NCBI GenBank assembly: GCA_030512335.1
Contig: JAULSU010000005.1
Coordinates: 310,001-374,000, forward strand
Reading direction: 5' to 3'
Source of the DNA: Immersiella caudata
Taxonomy: Eukaryota; Ascomycota; Sordariomycetes; Sordariales; Lasiosphaeriaceae
DNA length: 64,000 nt
Numbering within the stretch: the stretch's first letter is position 1; the number at the start of each line of letters is the position of its first letter. The position numbers and the translations under genes were made by a program. Below are positions 31,811 to 43,273 of the stretch, one piece after another. A model generated the notes under the pieces. It was not told where the DNA came from and did not search any database. It worked only from the letters and a program-made list of their open reading frames with translations.

Positions 31811-33263
31811 ATGGGCGAGTCCAAACGGAAGCCAAAGCCTCGGCCGCGGCGCTGCTTAAGACAACTGACCTTCGTGGTCGGTGTCGTCCTGGTGGTTTAT
31901 TGTCTTTTGTTCGTGTATAACGCACCGGACGCCAATTATGGCACAACGTCATGGTCACCCCTGAGGAAGACCTCGACCAAGCTCACCCCTGAGCTACTTA
32001 ACAACCTCTCCCTTGGCGAAGACGAGTGCAAGGCCGCCTTCCCAGGGCTGACAAAGGAGATCGACGACACGGTGTCCAAGGGCCCCTTCACGATCAAGCC
32101 GTCTGGCGACCTTGGGCCCCTCCAGGGGAGAATCAAAGATGGCCAGCTGTACATCCTCCACGCCCAGCGACGCAACGACCTCTCGCAGGACATGCTCAAT
32201 GTAAGCCACCCTCTCAACCCTCTTCCTGACCTAACCCCCCAATACCTAATACCATCAGGCCCGTACCGCCTCCCTCCACCAGCTCTACCGCGCCATCCTA
32301 ACCTCCCCATCGCCCCTCCCCGACACTATCTTCACCCTCAACACCGGCGACGCCCCCTTCGGCACCGCCCTCCAATACTCCCGCGCCGCCGACCCACTCA
32401 TCGGATCCAAAGACCCAAACGCCCGCTCCTTCCTCATCCCCCACTTCTCCTTCTGGTCCTGGCCGCTCCCCTTCGTCGGCTCCATCTCCTCTTCCTCCGC
32501 ACAAATCAACGCCCTCGAGTCGTCCTACCTCCCTAACGCTTCCCACCCCAACGCTTCGTGGCACAACAAGATCTCCCGCGCTGTATGGCGCGGCACAGCC
32601 TGGTACAACTCCGTGCACTCACCTCGGCTTCGTCAGAACTTGTTACAAGTCACCAAAGAAAAGCCCTGGGCGGATGTTCAAGTTCTCAACTGGACTATCT
32701 CCTCCTCGGACACGAAACAGAAGGGTGCAGTGAATGCCATCCCCATCTCGGAGTTCTGTCGATACAAGTACATAATCCACACAGAAGGTGTGGCGTACTC
32801 GGGACGTTTTTCCTTCACGCAGATGTGCAAAAGCGTGGTGATAACACCCCCGATACTGTGGATGATGCATACGACGCACTTGGTCAAGCCGGTGTATTCG
32901 GGGTACTTGCTGGGGAGGGATAAGAGGGATAAGAAGGGGTGGGAGCCGGCGAAGAGGGCGATGAGAGGGTGGGCATTAGGGTATAAGAAGGAGGAGGCGA
33001 ATATGGTGTTTGTGGAGGGCGATTGGTCGGATTTGGAGGAAACGGTGGAGTGGCTGGAGAAACATCCTGATGTGGCTGAGGGGATTGCGAGGAGGCAGAG
33101 GGAGGTGGTGGTGGGTGGTGGGTATCATAGTCCTGCGGCGGAGGCTTGTTACTGGAGGGCCGCGATAAGGGGGTGGGCGAGTGTCATGAGGACAGAGGGG
33201 GAGTGGGAGGAGTTGGGCGTTCCATTTGAGGCGTTTAGCTTGAGCTTGGATATGGGGCAGTAA
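31811..33263 (+). CDS. CAP10-type glycosyltransferase (family GT90), type II membrane protein
   Basis: Exons 31811-32200 and 32259-33263 joined in phase 0 give 464 residues. A basic cytosolic tip (KRKPKPRPRR) precedes one signal-anchor helix at about residues 20-37, so the catalytic part should face the Golgi lumen. CAP10/GT90 landmarks include RAVWRGTAWYN, a central FCRYKYIIHTEGVAYSGRF block with the conserved EG, and a C-terminal W-rich helical region. In Cryptococcus, Cap10/Cxt1-like enzymes are capsule xylosyltransferases; ascomycete members likely modify cell-wall or secreted glycans, but donor and acceptor here are unknown. Convergent with TCA17, 288 bp apart. Confidence 0.9.
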
Positions 33264-33551
33264 GAAATGTGTCTGCTCTCGTGTATCGCGGCGAGAGTCG
33301 TTGAGACGGTGAGAATAAACGGGACTGCGAGAAATGAGCGTGGTCGAGATAGAAACGGGGCACGACAAATATACCTGATATGTGATCTATTACACCCCCT
33401 TCCCAGAGGCAGATGTGTGACTACCACAAAATGCCAACCAAAACTCCAGCTCTGTGTCCTACAGAGTAATGCCACTTGCGCTGGACGAAGCGACCCAACC
33501 AACGCCAGTAAAGAAGCCTCAGAAGCCACCTCATACTTCATAACTGTCGCC

Positions 33552-34221
33552 TCACAAAGCTGTTACCCCCGGCGTCCAACTCTCCCCTATCCTCCTCATA
33601 TCCTCCGCAAACTTCCTACTCACAATCTTCTTCCCCCCACTCCCCGTCGGCGGCGAGTGCTCGTCCGGATCATAAAACGGATTCTGCAACAACTTCACAT
33701 ACGCCGTCTGCATAGCTTTGAACACCTACTTCATGTCAGCTCTCTCCTATGCCGCCCAAACGGAAGAAACTCACAGGCTTCATCTCCCCCTCCCTCAACC
33801 CCACCGCCCCAACACCCGCTGCTCGCCCCCCCAGCACCGCCCCATCTACCCTCCTCCCCCTCATATCCACAACCACCACAAACTTCACCCCCGTGTTTGT
33901 CTCGAAGCCATAGCTAGCCAACCGCTCGTCGATCGCATGGAGAAGCCCATAATCCCCCGTCAGTCCCGTCGCGTTGGCTGCGTTCTGGCGGGCGCGCTGC
34001 TCGAAGACGTCGAGGGTGCTGGAGAGGAGGAGGGAGAACTGCAGGGGTGTGCGGAGTGGTGCGAAAGAGTTGGTCGTGGGATCGTAGGAGGGGAAGACGG
34101 AGACGTGGAGGGGGTTGTTCTGGACACGGTTAGTGGGAAGTTGAAGCGCGACGGAAACGAGAGGGTTTACATTGCGGCCGATGACGCCTAGACAGGCTAT
34201 GGAGGGGATTGCGATTGCCAT
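33552..34221 (-). CDS. TCA17: TRAPP complex subunit Tca17 / TRAPPC2L
   Basis: Exons 34221-34171, 34119-33775 and 33725-33552 give 189 residues. The first intron is 51 nt (GTAAAC, CACTAACC branch, CCAG), a multiple of three and stop-free; removing it makes CLGVIGRNNNPLHVSVF, which aligns with the family N-terminus, while keeping it inserts 17 unrelated residues. Family features are LQFSLLLSSTLDVFEQR, the VYGYxTNTxVKFVVVVD-like block (ASYGFETNTGVKFVVVVD), and the last exon VFKAMQTAYVKLLQNPFYDP. Sedlin-fold subunit of TRAPPII, a Rab guanine-nucleotide exchange complex at the Golgi. The C-terminal extension (SPPTGSGGKKIVSRKF) is longer than in human TRAPPC2L. Confidence 0.93.
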
Positions 34222-34586
34222 GAAGAGGCGGTTTGTTGCGGTGGTTTGTTTGAGAGGCTGTTTGGTGAGACCGGTTTGTTGGTGTTGGAGTCGCGGTTGG
34301 AGCTGTAACGCTAGTTGTGGTGCGGCGCAAGCTAAAATGTGGGGTGCGGGACCCTGCCGCCCCAACGATGAGGGGCAGCTCCAGCTCCAACAGCTCGCCC
34401 GTTTCTCTACTAGCGACGTGAAATCAGGGGATATAGTTGACAAAAGAAGCAAAGTCTCTGATCAGTGTACAGTACAGTGGATCAAGCCATAAAATACATA
34501 GTCGGTCGCTCGCCATACATAATGCCGGCTCCAAGCCCTGGTAAAGATGTATCCAGTTGATCCGTAATGATGAGTATCGTATCGCA
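34222..34586. promoter_or_regulatory. Intergenic region MCT1 / TCA17
   Basis: 365 bp between two minus-strand genes in tandem. It should hold the TCA17 promoter and the MCT1 polyadenylation region. No element assigned. Confidence 0.4.
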
Positions 34587-35895
34587 TCACTCCTCCTCGC
34601 CCTCCTCGTCTACCAAGTTCTCGGTTTCTTCTAAACCCCTAAGTACCTCTTCGATCTCACTAGGATCTGTAACCGCCCACACACCGCCCCCTTTGACTGT
34701 ATCCTTGCCTCTCATTCCAACCTCTTTACCAACCAAGTTGCGCCCAACCTTGCCAGGGCCGATGCCAACCCACCGTCTAACCTTCTCTTCTTGATCCAAG
34801 TACTTTATGCTGTCCCACCACCGAACCGTCTCAAGACACCCCCTCGCAAAGAGGTCCTTCAAGTCCCCCTGGCTCTCGAATGGCCTCGCACTGACATTGC
34901 TGATGCATGGTATGGTACCCGGAAACGTGACGATGTCCTCGCCCTCGTGCCCCTTCACGCGGCTCTTCCCTGCAAGCATGCGCTGCATGACTGACACGGC
35001 AGGTTTCATGATGGGGCTGTGGAACGGGCTATCGCTCTTCAACCGCACCGCTCGCGGGTCATGCCCTAGGAACTGCCTGACGTGCTCCACGAGGGTTTTT
35101 ATCCGCTCGATGTTGCCGCTCAGCACAATCTGATTCTTGCTGTTGATATTGGCGATGAGCACCTGCTCGATGGGCGACCGATCCTCGGCGCTCTCCGACA
35201 AGGACCCTGCGCTACTGTAACCGACGAACTCGTGGATAGCTTCGATCAGGGGCTGCAGATACTCGGGCTCCGTCACAATCGCGACCATGCCGTATTCGCC
35301 ACCGTACTCCTCCTCAGCCCGTTTCGTGGCCGCTGACATAGCTTCGGCGCGTTTCTGCACCATGTACAAGCTGTCCTTAAACGCAATGTACCCGCCAGAC
35401 ACCAGCGCCGCGAATTCCCCCAGCGAGTGACCCAACGTGAAATCCACGCGCTCTGATACCCTAAACCCGAACTCCTTCTCCAGAATTCGCAGGATCAATA
35501 TCGACGTCGCCATGATAGCCGGTTGCGCATGAACCGTCAAGTTGAGCTCCTTGTTGGGTCCATTCTGGATGATTTCCGAAAGCTTGTATCCAACGATGTC
35601 GTCAATCTCGTCGATGATTTCCGATGCCGTGGTCGGGAACGCCTCGAGCCAGGGGGTAAGCATGCCCACTTTCTGGACGCCTTGGCCTGTATCCCATTGC
35701 GAATGTAAGCCATACGTGATCAAGACGAGAGCAGAAGGAATCTCACGGACCTGGGAAAAAGATGGCCGTCCGCGGCCGCGCGACCTGTGTCGACGCATTT
35801 CGCAGCTGTGCGAACGGTCGTCGTGGCGTGAGTGCCCCCGAGCGCACGAGCGCAGTCGCCAGTTGCGCGACGTGAGGCGCGCGTATCGACGGCAT
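34587..35895 (-). CDS. MCT1: Mitochondrial malonyl-CoA:ACP transacylase
   Basis: Exons 35895-35751 and 35686-34587 give 414 residues. The donor must be GTCCGT, because only that restores the canonical FFPGQGVQ motif at the junction; the stronger-looking GTGAGA five bases on would shift the frame. A presequence-like N-terminus (Arg/Ala/Ser/Thr-rich, no acidic residues through about residue 40) leads to the acyltransferase fold with nucleophile GHSLGE (Ser about 136), the following Arg block and FHSPIMKP catalytic-His region. It loads malonyl groups onto acyl carrier protein for mitochondrial fatty-acid (lipoate-precursor) synthesis. Divergent from RRP4. Confidence 0.94.
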
Positions 35896-36451
35896 TGTAG
35901 ATGTTGTAACTTTGTTCTCTCCCACGGCCAGCCACTGCGCAGCTGAGCCGATCAGGGACCCTTCATGAGCTCTATCCGAGCACCAGAGGCTGGGTTTTCG
36001 GTTATCGCCTCGTCGGTTGTCCGTATCCGAGCAGCAACAATTGAGCAATCGACAGTCAACGGATGGAGAAAGGGCGGGGTTTTAGGTGACAGGGGTGCGT
36101 TTGGACACTGCGGCAGTGACGGCCGGCGTTGGCGGAGGTGGGGCAGCCGCTGCCTCGGGAATGCAGAAGCCACAAGTAGGCCCGCTGAGGCCCGCCGCCG
36201 ACTGCAAGCCGCCGGTTCCAGCCTCACGTAGCCGCATCTAAAGCTTCAATGAAACCTCATCGCAGACAAAGAGCCTCAATCTCTTAAACAGAAAGGCCAA
36301 AACCAACCTCGCAGCCTCATTTTTGAGGAGGAGACCACGCAGCCAAACAAACACCCTTCAGAAATCTTCACCTCCCAATTTTCCTTGACGTGGAATTCTT
36401 TCACAACTAAACTCCAAACTCACACTCACCCCCGGGCAGCCGCCAAAAAAA
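35896..36451. promoter_or_regulatory. Divergent intergenic region MCT1 / RRP4
   Basis: 556 bp between outward-facing start codons, expected to contain both promoters. No specific element identified. Confidence 0.5.
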
Positions 36452-37507
36452 ATGCCCATCACAATCAACCCCCCATCCCTCCGACCAAGCCACCGGAATG
36501 ACTCCTCCCCCTCCGCGGACCCGGGTTCCAACTCCGACTCCTCCACTGGCGGCACCAGTCTAACCACCAAACCTCCACCCGACCCCATCATCAAGCCTTC
36601 ATCCTCAAAATACTCCATCGTCACCCCCGGCGAAGTCATCACCTCCGACCCCCAATGGATGCGCGGTCACGGAACCTACATTGCCTCCTCCACCACAAGC
36701 ATCACCTCCTCCCTCGCCGGCACCGTCACCCGGACCAACAAGCTCCTCTCTGTTCGCCCCCTTCGCGCGCGGTACACCCCCGAGGTAGGCGATCTAGTCG
36801 TCGGCCGGATCGTGGAAGTCCAAGCCAAGCGGTGGCGCGTGGACGTGGGCGCCGTGCAGCTCGCTTCTCTTCCGCTGTCAGCCATCAACCTGCCGGGTGG
36901 TATCCTTCGTAAGCGGACAGAGACGGATGAGTTGCAAATCAGATCGTTTTTTGCAGAGGGGGATTTGCTCATTGCTGAGGTGCAGCAGCTGTTCCAAGAT
37001 GGAGGGGCAGTGCTGCACACGCGCTCGCTCAAGTACGGGAAGCTGAGAAACGGAGTGTTTGTTGCAGTCGCAGGAATGGGCGGGGGTGGAGGTGTGGTGA
37101 GGAGTAGGAGACAGGTGTGGACGATGGAGGCGGCGAATGGGGGCGGGATGGTGGATGTGGTGTTGGGGGTGAATGGGTATGTGTGGATCAGCAAGCATGT
37201 TGAGATGCCGGAGGGGGACAAGGGCGCCAGCGCGGGGATCACGAATATGGAGGAGAGCGTGAGCGCGACGATGTACTCAAGCCAGAACGATCGGATTGGC
37301 GTGGAGACGATGAGGGAGATTGCGAGGTTGAGGGGCGTGGTGACGGCGTTGGTGGAGAACGGGTTGAGGGTGGATGAGGACATGGTGATGAAGGGGTATC
37401 GTGAGGCGGTAGAGATGGCCATGGTGGCGGGTGAGGGCGGCAACGAGGATGTTTACTTGGGAGGGGAGAAGGGGTCACAGTTGGCAGCAGCTCTCACAGC
37501 TGTGTAG
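36452..37507 (+). CDS. RRP4: Exosome complex cap subunit Rrp4
   Basis: Single exon, 351 residues. After a Ser/Pro-rich disordered leader, the Rrp4 N-terminal motif TPGEVITSDPQWMRGHGTY appears at about 58-77. An S1 RNA-binding barrel follows (VGDLVVGRIVEVQAKRWRVD through RSLKYGKLRNGVFV), and then a KH domain (VDVVLGVNGYVWISKHVE). Rrp4 is one of three S1/KH cap subunits of the nuclear and cytoplasmic RNA exosome. A Gly-rich loop (GMGGGGGV) and the long N-terminal leader are extras relative to yeast. The 3' end converges on the aldehyde dehydrogenase gene, 287 bp away. Confidence 0.95.
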   Translation: MPITINPPSLRPSHRNDSSPSADPGSNSDSSTGGTSLTTKPPPDPIIKPSSSKYSIVTPGEVITSDPQWMRGHGTYIASSTTSITSSLAGTVTRTNKLLSVRPLRARYTPEVGDLVVGRIVEVQAKRWRVDVGAVQLASLPLSAINLPGGILRKRTETDELQIRSFFAEGDLLIAEVQQLFQDGGAVLHTRSLKYGKLRNGVFVAVAGMGGGGGVVRSRRQVWTMEAANGGGMVDVVLGVNGYVWISKHVEMPEGDKGASAGITNMEESVSATMYSSQNDRIGVETMREIARLRGVVTALVENGLRVDEDMVMKGYREAVEMAMVAGEGGNEDVYLGGEKGSQLAAALTAV

Positions 37508-37794
37508 GTGAGCAAATGGAGGTTAAGTAAAAGTAGATTACCAAGGCGCAAAGCTTGTGTTGAGTCTTGATTTGTTGGTTCGTGATATTCCTCCACTGCC
37601 GTCCAACTACCCGTGAATCCTGCTTCCCTACTATCCCCTAAACCAAACACCCCCCAGACAGCCTCCCAAGTACATAAATGGGTATATCGTACAATCTCAC
37701 TAATGCAGCAGTCACGCACCGTCCTCCCCTATGAACAAACAACGCGACAAGCATCAGAGTTAAGCGCTCTAGAGCAACTAGACAGAGGAAAAGA

Positions 37795-39439
37795 TCAAGA
37801 CCGCTTCTGCTGGTACAGAAAACTGCCGGCAAGCAAGAGTAGCCACCTAAACAACGCACCTTTGGCGCCCTTCGCTCCCAGCCCAAGGACAAAACCCAGC
37901 CAGTACCCAAGACCCTTGACAACCTTGCCGTTTCGGTCAAAGTTGGGCTTCGGGGCCACCATGCGGATGACGCGAAGATTCTTGAAGTCGTAGGGCATGT
38001 AGCGGGCCTTAAGGAGACCATCGGCCCAGTTGGGGGTATCGGCAATGGTGCGGGCGTGGCTGAAGGTGTCAAAGGCATACTTTCCGTGGGCAACGCCCAT
38101 CCCGGAATCTCCGACACCACCAAAAGGAACAGCGTTGACCGAGCCGTGGAAGTAGGAGTCGTTAAGAGTCACGCCGCCAGAGGTCATTTCGTTGATGACT
38201 GATATTGTCAGTATTCCCGAAGACTGTGTTAGCTAGGGTAGAAGACGAACCTCTTTCGTTCTCTTTCTTGGAACCAAAGGAGTACAGCGCAAGCGGTGTG
38301 CGGTGAACCGAGTTGGCAATGTTGAGGGCCTGGTCGAGCGAGTGAACGGGGTAAATCGAAAAGATGGGACCGAAGGACTCCTCGACCATCATCGAGTCAT
38401 CCATCGAGTTAACAAGTACAGCGGTGGGTTCGATGAATAGCTCCGACTCGTCCAGCTCGCCTCCCATCACAATCTTGCCCTTGGTCTCGTCAAGCATCTT
38501 CTTGAGGCGGTGGAAGTGGCGGAGGTTCACAATGCGGGAAAAGTCCGGACTGGCCTTGGCGCCATTGGGGAAGGACTCCTTGTATGCTTCCTTGAGATGC
38601 TCGATGAACTGGGGAACCAGGTCCTTGTCGATCAAGACATAATTCTGTGAGAGACACACCTGGCCGGCGTTGAGTGTCTTGCCCCAGAGCAGGCGCTTGG
38701 CGGCGACCTTGAGGTTGGCGTTCTTGGTGATGAAGGCCGGGTTCCTGCCGCCGAGCTCGAGTGTTACGGGCGTGAGAGTTTCCGCGGCTTTTTTGGCGAT
38801 GACGGTGCCGACCTGGGAGCTTCCAGTGAAGAAGATCTTGTCCCACTTCTCATTGAGCAGCGCCTGAACCTCGAGAATGCCGCCGTTGACGACGGAGTAG
38901 GCGTTGGAGTCGAGGCGCTTCTGGATTATCTCCTTGAGGACCATGGCGCAGTTGGGCGTCAGTTCCGAGGGCTTGACCACAGCGGTGCAGCCGGCGGCGA
39001 TGGCTCCGATCAGCGGACTCAGAGTCAGCTGGACCGGGTAGTTGTAGGGGCCGATGATAAGAGCGGTGCCGAGCGGCTCCCTGCGCACGCGGAATTTCAT
39101 TAGTGAGAAGTGGCCGGGCACCGTGGGCGCTTTGAGCTTCTCATCCTTGACAAAGGTCTCGAGGTTCTGGATCATGAACATGCAGTCGGTCTTGACCCAG
39201 TCGACTTCGGTCAACAACGATTCGTACTCGGCCTTGTTGAGATCCTTCTTCAGCGCCGCCAGTAGCTGCGCCCGGTAGTCCTCGACTGCCCAGTACAGCT
39301 TGCGGAGCTGTGTGAGCCGCCATTGGACGTTCTTCGTCTTGTTGGTGCGAAAGATGCTGCGTGTGTTGCTTGCGATGGCCGGGATCACGTCCACCCCCGT
39401 GTTCTCGAATTCGGGAATCTTGAAGCTGGTTGCTGCCAT
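37795..39439 (-). CDS. HFD1: Fatty aldehyde dehydrogenase (class 3 ALDH, Hfd1-like), tail-anchored
   Basis: Exons 39439-38251 and 38198-37795 give 530 residues. The intron (GTTCGT, GCTAACA branch, TATCAG) restores ENERVINEMTSGGVTLND. ALDH landmarks are IIGPYNYPVQLTLSPL, FTGSSQVGTVIAKKA, general base Glu228 in LELGGRNPAF and catalytic Cys262 in NAGQVCLS. The PFGGVGDSGMG motif lies in exon 2. The C-terminus ends in a hydrophobic stretch (WLGFVLGLG...RWLLLLAGSFLY) followed by QQKRS, consistent with a membrane tail anchor as in yeast Hfd1 and mammalian ALDH3A2. Oxidises long-chain aldehydes, for example from sphingolipid or quinone-precursor metabolism; inferred. Confidence 0.94.
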
Positions 39440-40773
39440 TGTGTCTGATTCTGGGACTCTACGCGCCCGCTGCTGTACCCAAAGTCGACAAAAGCGCTGA
39501 AGCTCCCAGAGCGCAAGCTAAAGAGTGGCGTATTACGGAGCTAGCGGAGCGTGGAGTCGGTGACGGGTGAGCAGTGAAATTTATTACGGCAAGGACGACC
39601 GGCGAGATGGAGTTAGGATGTAGACCGACGGCGGGACTATGCGCCGTGGTAGGATTTTGGATACTTTTTGGGAACGAGCGACGTCTACGCCGCGATCCGA
39701 CCCCTCGCGCAAGAGCAAAGACGATGAACCACAATGAACCGAGGCACGGCGCGCCAAGGTCGCTTCCGAGGCCATAACAGGCTGGCTGAGGTGAGGGGCC
39801 AAAGTTCCAGAGGAAATTCTCCATCAACGCTTCCTAATTGGGAAGTGACTTTCTAAATTGGGAAAGAATGTGGGCCGCCCATTCCATCTTCAGGAAACAA
39901 CATCCAGCGGGCTGGGTCGATGGAGGCCGGCTTCTGACCTCAAGGAAGAAATAGAGCAGGTAAGAGGCAAGCGAACTGTCATATAGTCTTTCGGTCATCC
40001 ATCTTTGACGAATACAAAGCCCTTCCTCGGCCTTTTCCAATTGTGTTTTTTGGGTCGTGTGTGCAATGGTTTTCTGGCAAAACTAGCGTCAGTAACCAAA
40101 GGCGAATGACCCCTGTCAACAGAGGACGAATGCCTTGCCTTTCCTGGCCAGCGGTTCGCGGTGGCTTTTCACATGCGCAGGTTCTCGGTGAAATGCAATC
40201 CCGTCCAACTCAATTGCGGACTGGACAATCAAGGATATTTGGAGGTCAAGACATAAGTTCAATAAGACTGTGCGACTCTTTTCACGCGGTATTCTCTTTT
40301 ACGCTCCCCAAACCGCCACCGATGGTGAGGCGTGTGTCAAGCTCCCCACTGCGGAGAACAGTCGTAAAGCTGGGGCGCCGAACCGAGGTCAAGGCTGCAG
40401 ACGCGCATCCATCCGCAATGCGCATGCTGCATTTGTTAGGTTGGCTCACTGCCCAGGCTAATCAGTGATGGTTCTAGCGAAACGCAGCTGAGACTTGGAT
40501 ATCAACACCCGACAGCTAAGCCAGAACATATCACCAGGGCGTTTGTATCACGGCGGAACAAGCACCAAGCTCTGTACAGTATTGAGTATATTATGTACAC
40601 CAGATTAATACAACCAACTCTGTGACCACGACCTCGAGGGCAGAGTGGCAAGTCTTGCTGGGACCTGATGGTATAGGGCCAGTGATGCTGCAACCTGGAC
40701 TGTCCCTGTTGTCAACCCTTGCGGCCTACCCTACCATCCCAACCTGATGTTCGCACCTGCTCGCAGCATCAGG
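39440..40773. other. Intergenic region HFD1 / RSM24
   Basis: 1.3 kb holding the HFD1 promoter side and the 3' flank of RSM24. An imperfect direct repeat (CTAATTGGGAA / CTAAATTGGGAA) occurs at about 39834-39863. No gene supported. Confidence 0.45.
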
Positions 40774-41955
40774 TTACCTTAGTACTCGTACTGGTACTTT
40801 CTCGCGAACGGGCGCTAGTTGTTGCATCTGCTCAATCTGCTTCACACCATCAATGAGGCCACCACTGGCCTTCTTCTCCTGATCAAGGTGATAGGAGCGT
40901 TGCCTCTCGGCCTCGATCTCCTTCTTCCGCTCCTCTGTCAATAACCACTTCTTCGGAAATCTGTGCTTAACCTTGGATTTGTGGTGACGAAGGTCTAGGG
41001 GAATATCTTCGAAAGTGTCGGTGGGGTCCTAAACTGTTAGTCTCGCGAGCTATCAGACGAAGACGATCACGTCTTACCTTGGCCGATGTGATCATGTCAT
41101 TGACCAAATCTCCCAGATATCGCTTATTCTGGGCCTGGTGCTCGAATCGCTCACAGCTCATCTTGATGATGTCCTTCTCAGGGTTGTACCTCGCACCAGC
41201 AAGCTTCTTGAGCTTCATAACCTGAACGTCGGTGAGATCTTTCAGATCTGTGGGAGAGAACTCAACCACGACCTTCTTTGCGGCAGGGTGAATTTCACCC
41301 ATGTAGGTGGTATACCGGAAACGTAGCACCTGGTCCCCCTTGGGGGGTTGGAACGGCGTCGCAAACTCTGTTGGGGTCAGCTCGCGTCGGGGATGCAAGT
41401 TGCGGTGTTGATCAGCTTACTGGCTAGCAGAGGCATCTCCCAGATAGCAATGCGGGCGTATTCTCTGTACTCGCGGTGCTCTTCGAGCTTGCCGTGCGCC
41501 ATGGATGTCATATCATCCTCCTCAAAGTCGTCCTCGCCAATTTCGTCCGTGATCATATCCGAGTCTGGTTCATTGGTGTTCCAAAATGAGTTTCTCTGGA
41601 CTTTGACTGGCCTTCGGATTTCCGCTGTCCCTTGAATAACCTCCTTTGTGAGCTTGTCGAGACGGGCCACCTCAGCCTGTGGAAGTTGCTCCCATCTGTC
41701 TAGCATGGGCTGGGCCAGGCGAGCTTGACGCTTGCCGACTTTTGCGAGGTCCTTCAGTACATCACCGGCGGTGTCGTAGAATTTCTTCTTTCCCAACTCA
41801 TCGGCGTCGCCGGAGACACCCTCTTCGGCACATCGCGCAGGCGTCGTTGACAGCGCTCGTCGCAGCGGTGAAGCTTGGCTGGGGCAAATCGCCAATGCGG
41901 ATAATTGGCTGCGGGCCCGGACACACAGCCGAAGCGAATTGGCTGTGGTGGCCAT
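40774..41955 (-). CDS. RSM24: Mitochondrial small-subunit ribosomal protein Rsm24 (mS35)
   Basis: Exons 41955-41421, 41367-41078 and 41028-40774 give 359 residues. The second and third junctions are supported by GCTGAC and ACTAAC branch sites and frame continuity. A basic, Ser/Arg-rich presequence (about residues 1-45, ending near RRALSTTPARC) precedes the MRP-S28 domain: VQRNSFWN, then FRYTTYMGEIHPAAKKVVVEF and KLKKLAGARYNPEKDIIKMSC. The C-terminus is highly charged (KKWLLTEERKKEIEAERQR). Component of the mitoribosomal 37S subunit. Divergent from ALG13, with 447 bp between start codons. Confidence 0.94.
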
Positions 41956-42402
41956 CCCGAATGTGGTGGTTTTGCGTGTTGTCGTCGACTCGACCGTGAG
42001 CTGTTGAGCCAAAAATTTTGGAGTACCAGCTTGGGGCCATCACGGTCCAAGGGTTGAGCCGCACATTAGCGTGCACCTCCCACTTGCGGCAGCCCCAATG
42101 ACCCACTTTGTTGTCCTCCAAAAACACCCGAAGAATAGCCACCTCACCGCCGCACTCCTCCAAACGACGCTAGCGTTATCGCGATTCTGCCTTCCGATAA
42201 GCTTATTTCTCTCCACCATGGCTTCGCATCGAGCTTCCCGAGCTTCCACCAGGGCGATGACCCCAGGGACCATCGAGTTGTCACCAGCATCGTTCGCACC
42301 CATTCCTCTCTTTTTGCCACACCCTCTCTTCCTTGCCGCACTCGTCGCTGCGCCCGTCACCGCGCCAAACTCCGCGCCAAACTCCGCGCCATTCTTTTGA
42401 AG
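41956..42402. promoter_or_regulatory. Divergent intergenic region RSM24 / ALG13
   Basis: 447 bp shared promoter region. A short direct repeat of ACTCCGCGCCAA occurs at about 42369-42390, just upstream of the ALG13 start codon. Confidence 0.5.
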
Positions 42403-43273
42403 ATGGCATCTTCAAGCGTTGCCGTCCCCAGCGACGGCGGCCTGTCCGCGCCGCAATGCTTCGTGACGGTCGGCGCGACGGCTGGCTTCCGCCCTCTCCT
42501 CGCGGAAGTCGCCTCGCCGGCCTTTTTCTCGGCTATCGCCGGCCTCAGGTTCGGCCGCCTGGTCGTTCAGTGCGGTCCGGACCTGGCGTGGTTCGAGGAG
42601 AAGGTCGCCGGCCTCGGTACTGGCACCCGCGGTATCGAGGTCGAGGCCTTCGACCTCACCAACGACATGCAGGCGCATATGCTTGCGTGCCGCAGCGAGC
42701 GCGGCAGCCGTCGCCCGGGCTGTATCATCTCGCACGCTGGTAAGCCAGTCGCCATTGCGTCGTTGGAACGCCCCGCACTAATCGCATGTCATAGGAACCG
42801 GAACAGTCCTCGAGGCAATGCGGTACTCGGCACCGCTGGTGGTGGTCCCCAACCCCACCCTCATGAACAACCACCAGGCAGAGCTGGCCGAGGAGTGTGA
42901 GAAGCAGCGCTGGGCCGTCCATGGAAAGCTTGGGTGAGTCTTCCATCCATTGCGCATCATCTGTTGGCAATCGTTGTGCCGCATCCTAACCTGTGTCAGA
43001 CACATCGTCGAAGCTGTCAAACGCATTGTGGAGCTCACGGCTGAAGGTCCGCTCGCATCCCTCCAGCCGTATACGCCGCCGCCGTTCCCAGTTCCCGAGT
43101 CGGAGCGCATAACGCTGTTCGATTGGATGGCGCTGACCTGCTATCCAGAGGAATTCAAGCGCCAGCAGCACATACTGGAGTTGCACAGCGCCAGCACTGC
43201 CAGTCAAGAGACAGGCACCTCTTCCAGTCCGCAGACGTCGCGTGAGGAGCAAACCCGCATGGGCCTGGACTAG
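42403..43273 (+). CDS. ALG13: UDP-GlcNAc transferase catalytic subunit Alg13
   Basis: Exons 42403-42739, 42795-42933 and 43000-43273 give 249 residues, ending GLD before TAG. Start is the ATG at 42403; the TTG upstream is ignored. GT28-type features are the N-terminal CFVTVGATAGFRPLL and the UDP-GlcNAc-binding block HAGTGTVLEAM followed by PLVVVPNPTLMNNHQAELAEE. With membrane partner Alg14, Alg13 adds the second GlcNAc to the dolichol-linked oligosaccharide on the cytosolic ER face. The C-terminal 60 residues after the fold are Ser/Thr/Glu-rich. After the TAG the same frame stays open for 111 more codons (see separate entry), so the true C-terminus is uncertain. Confidence 0.93.
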
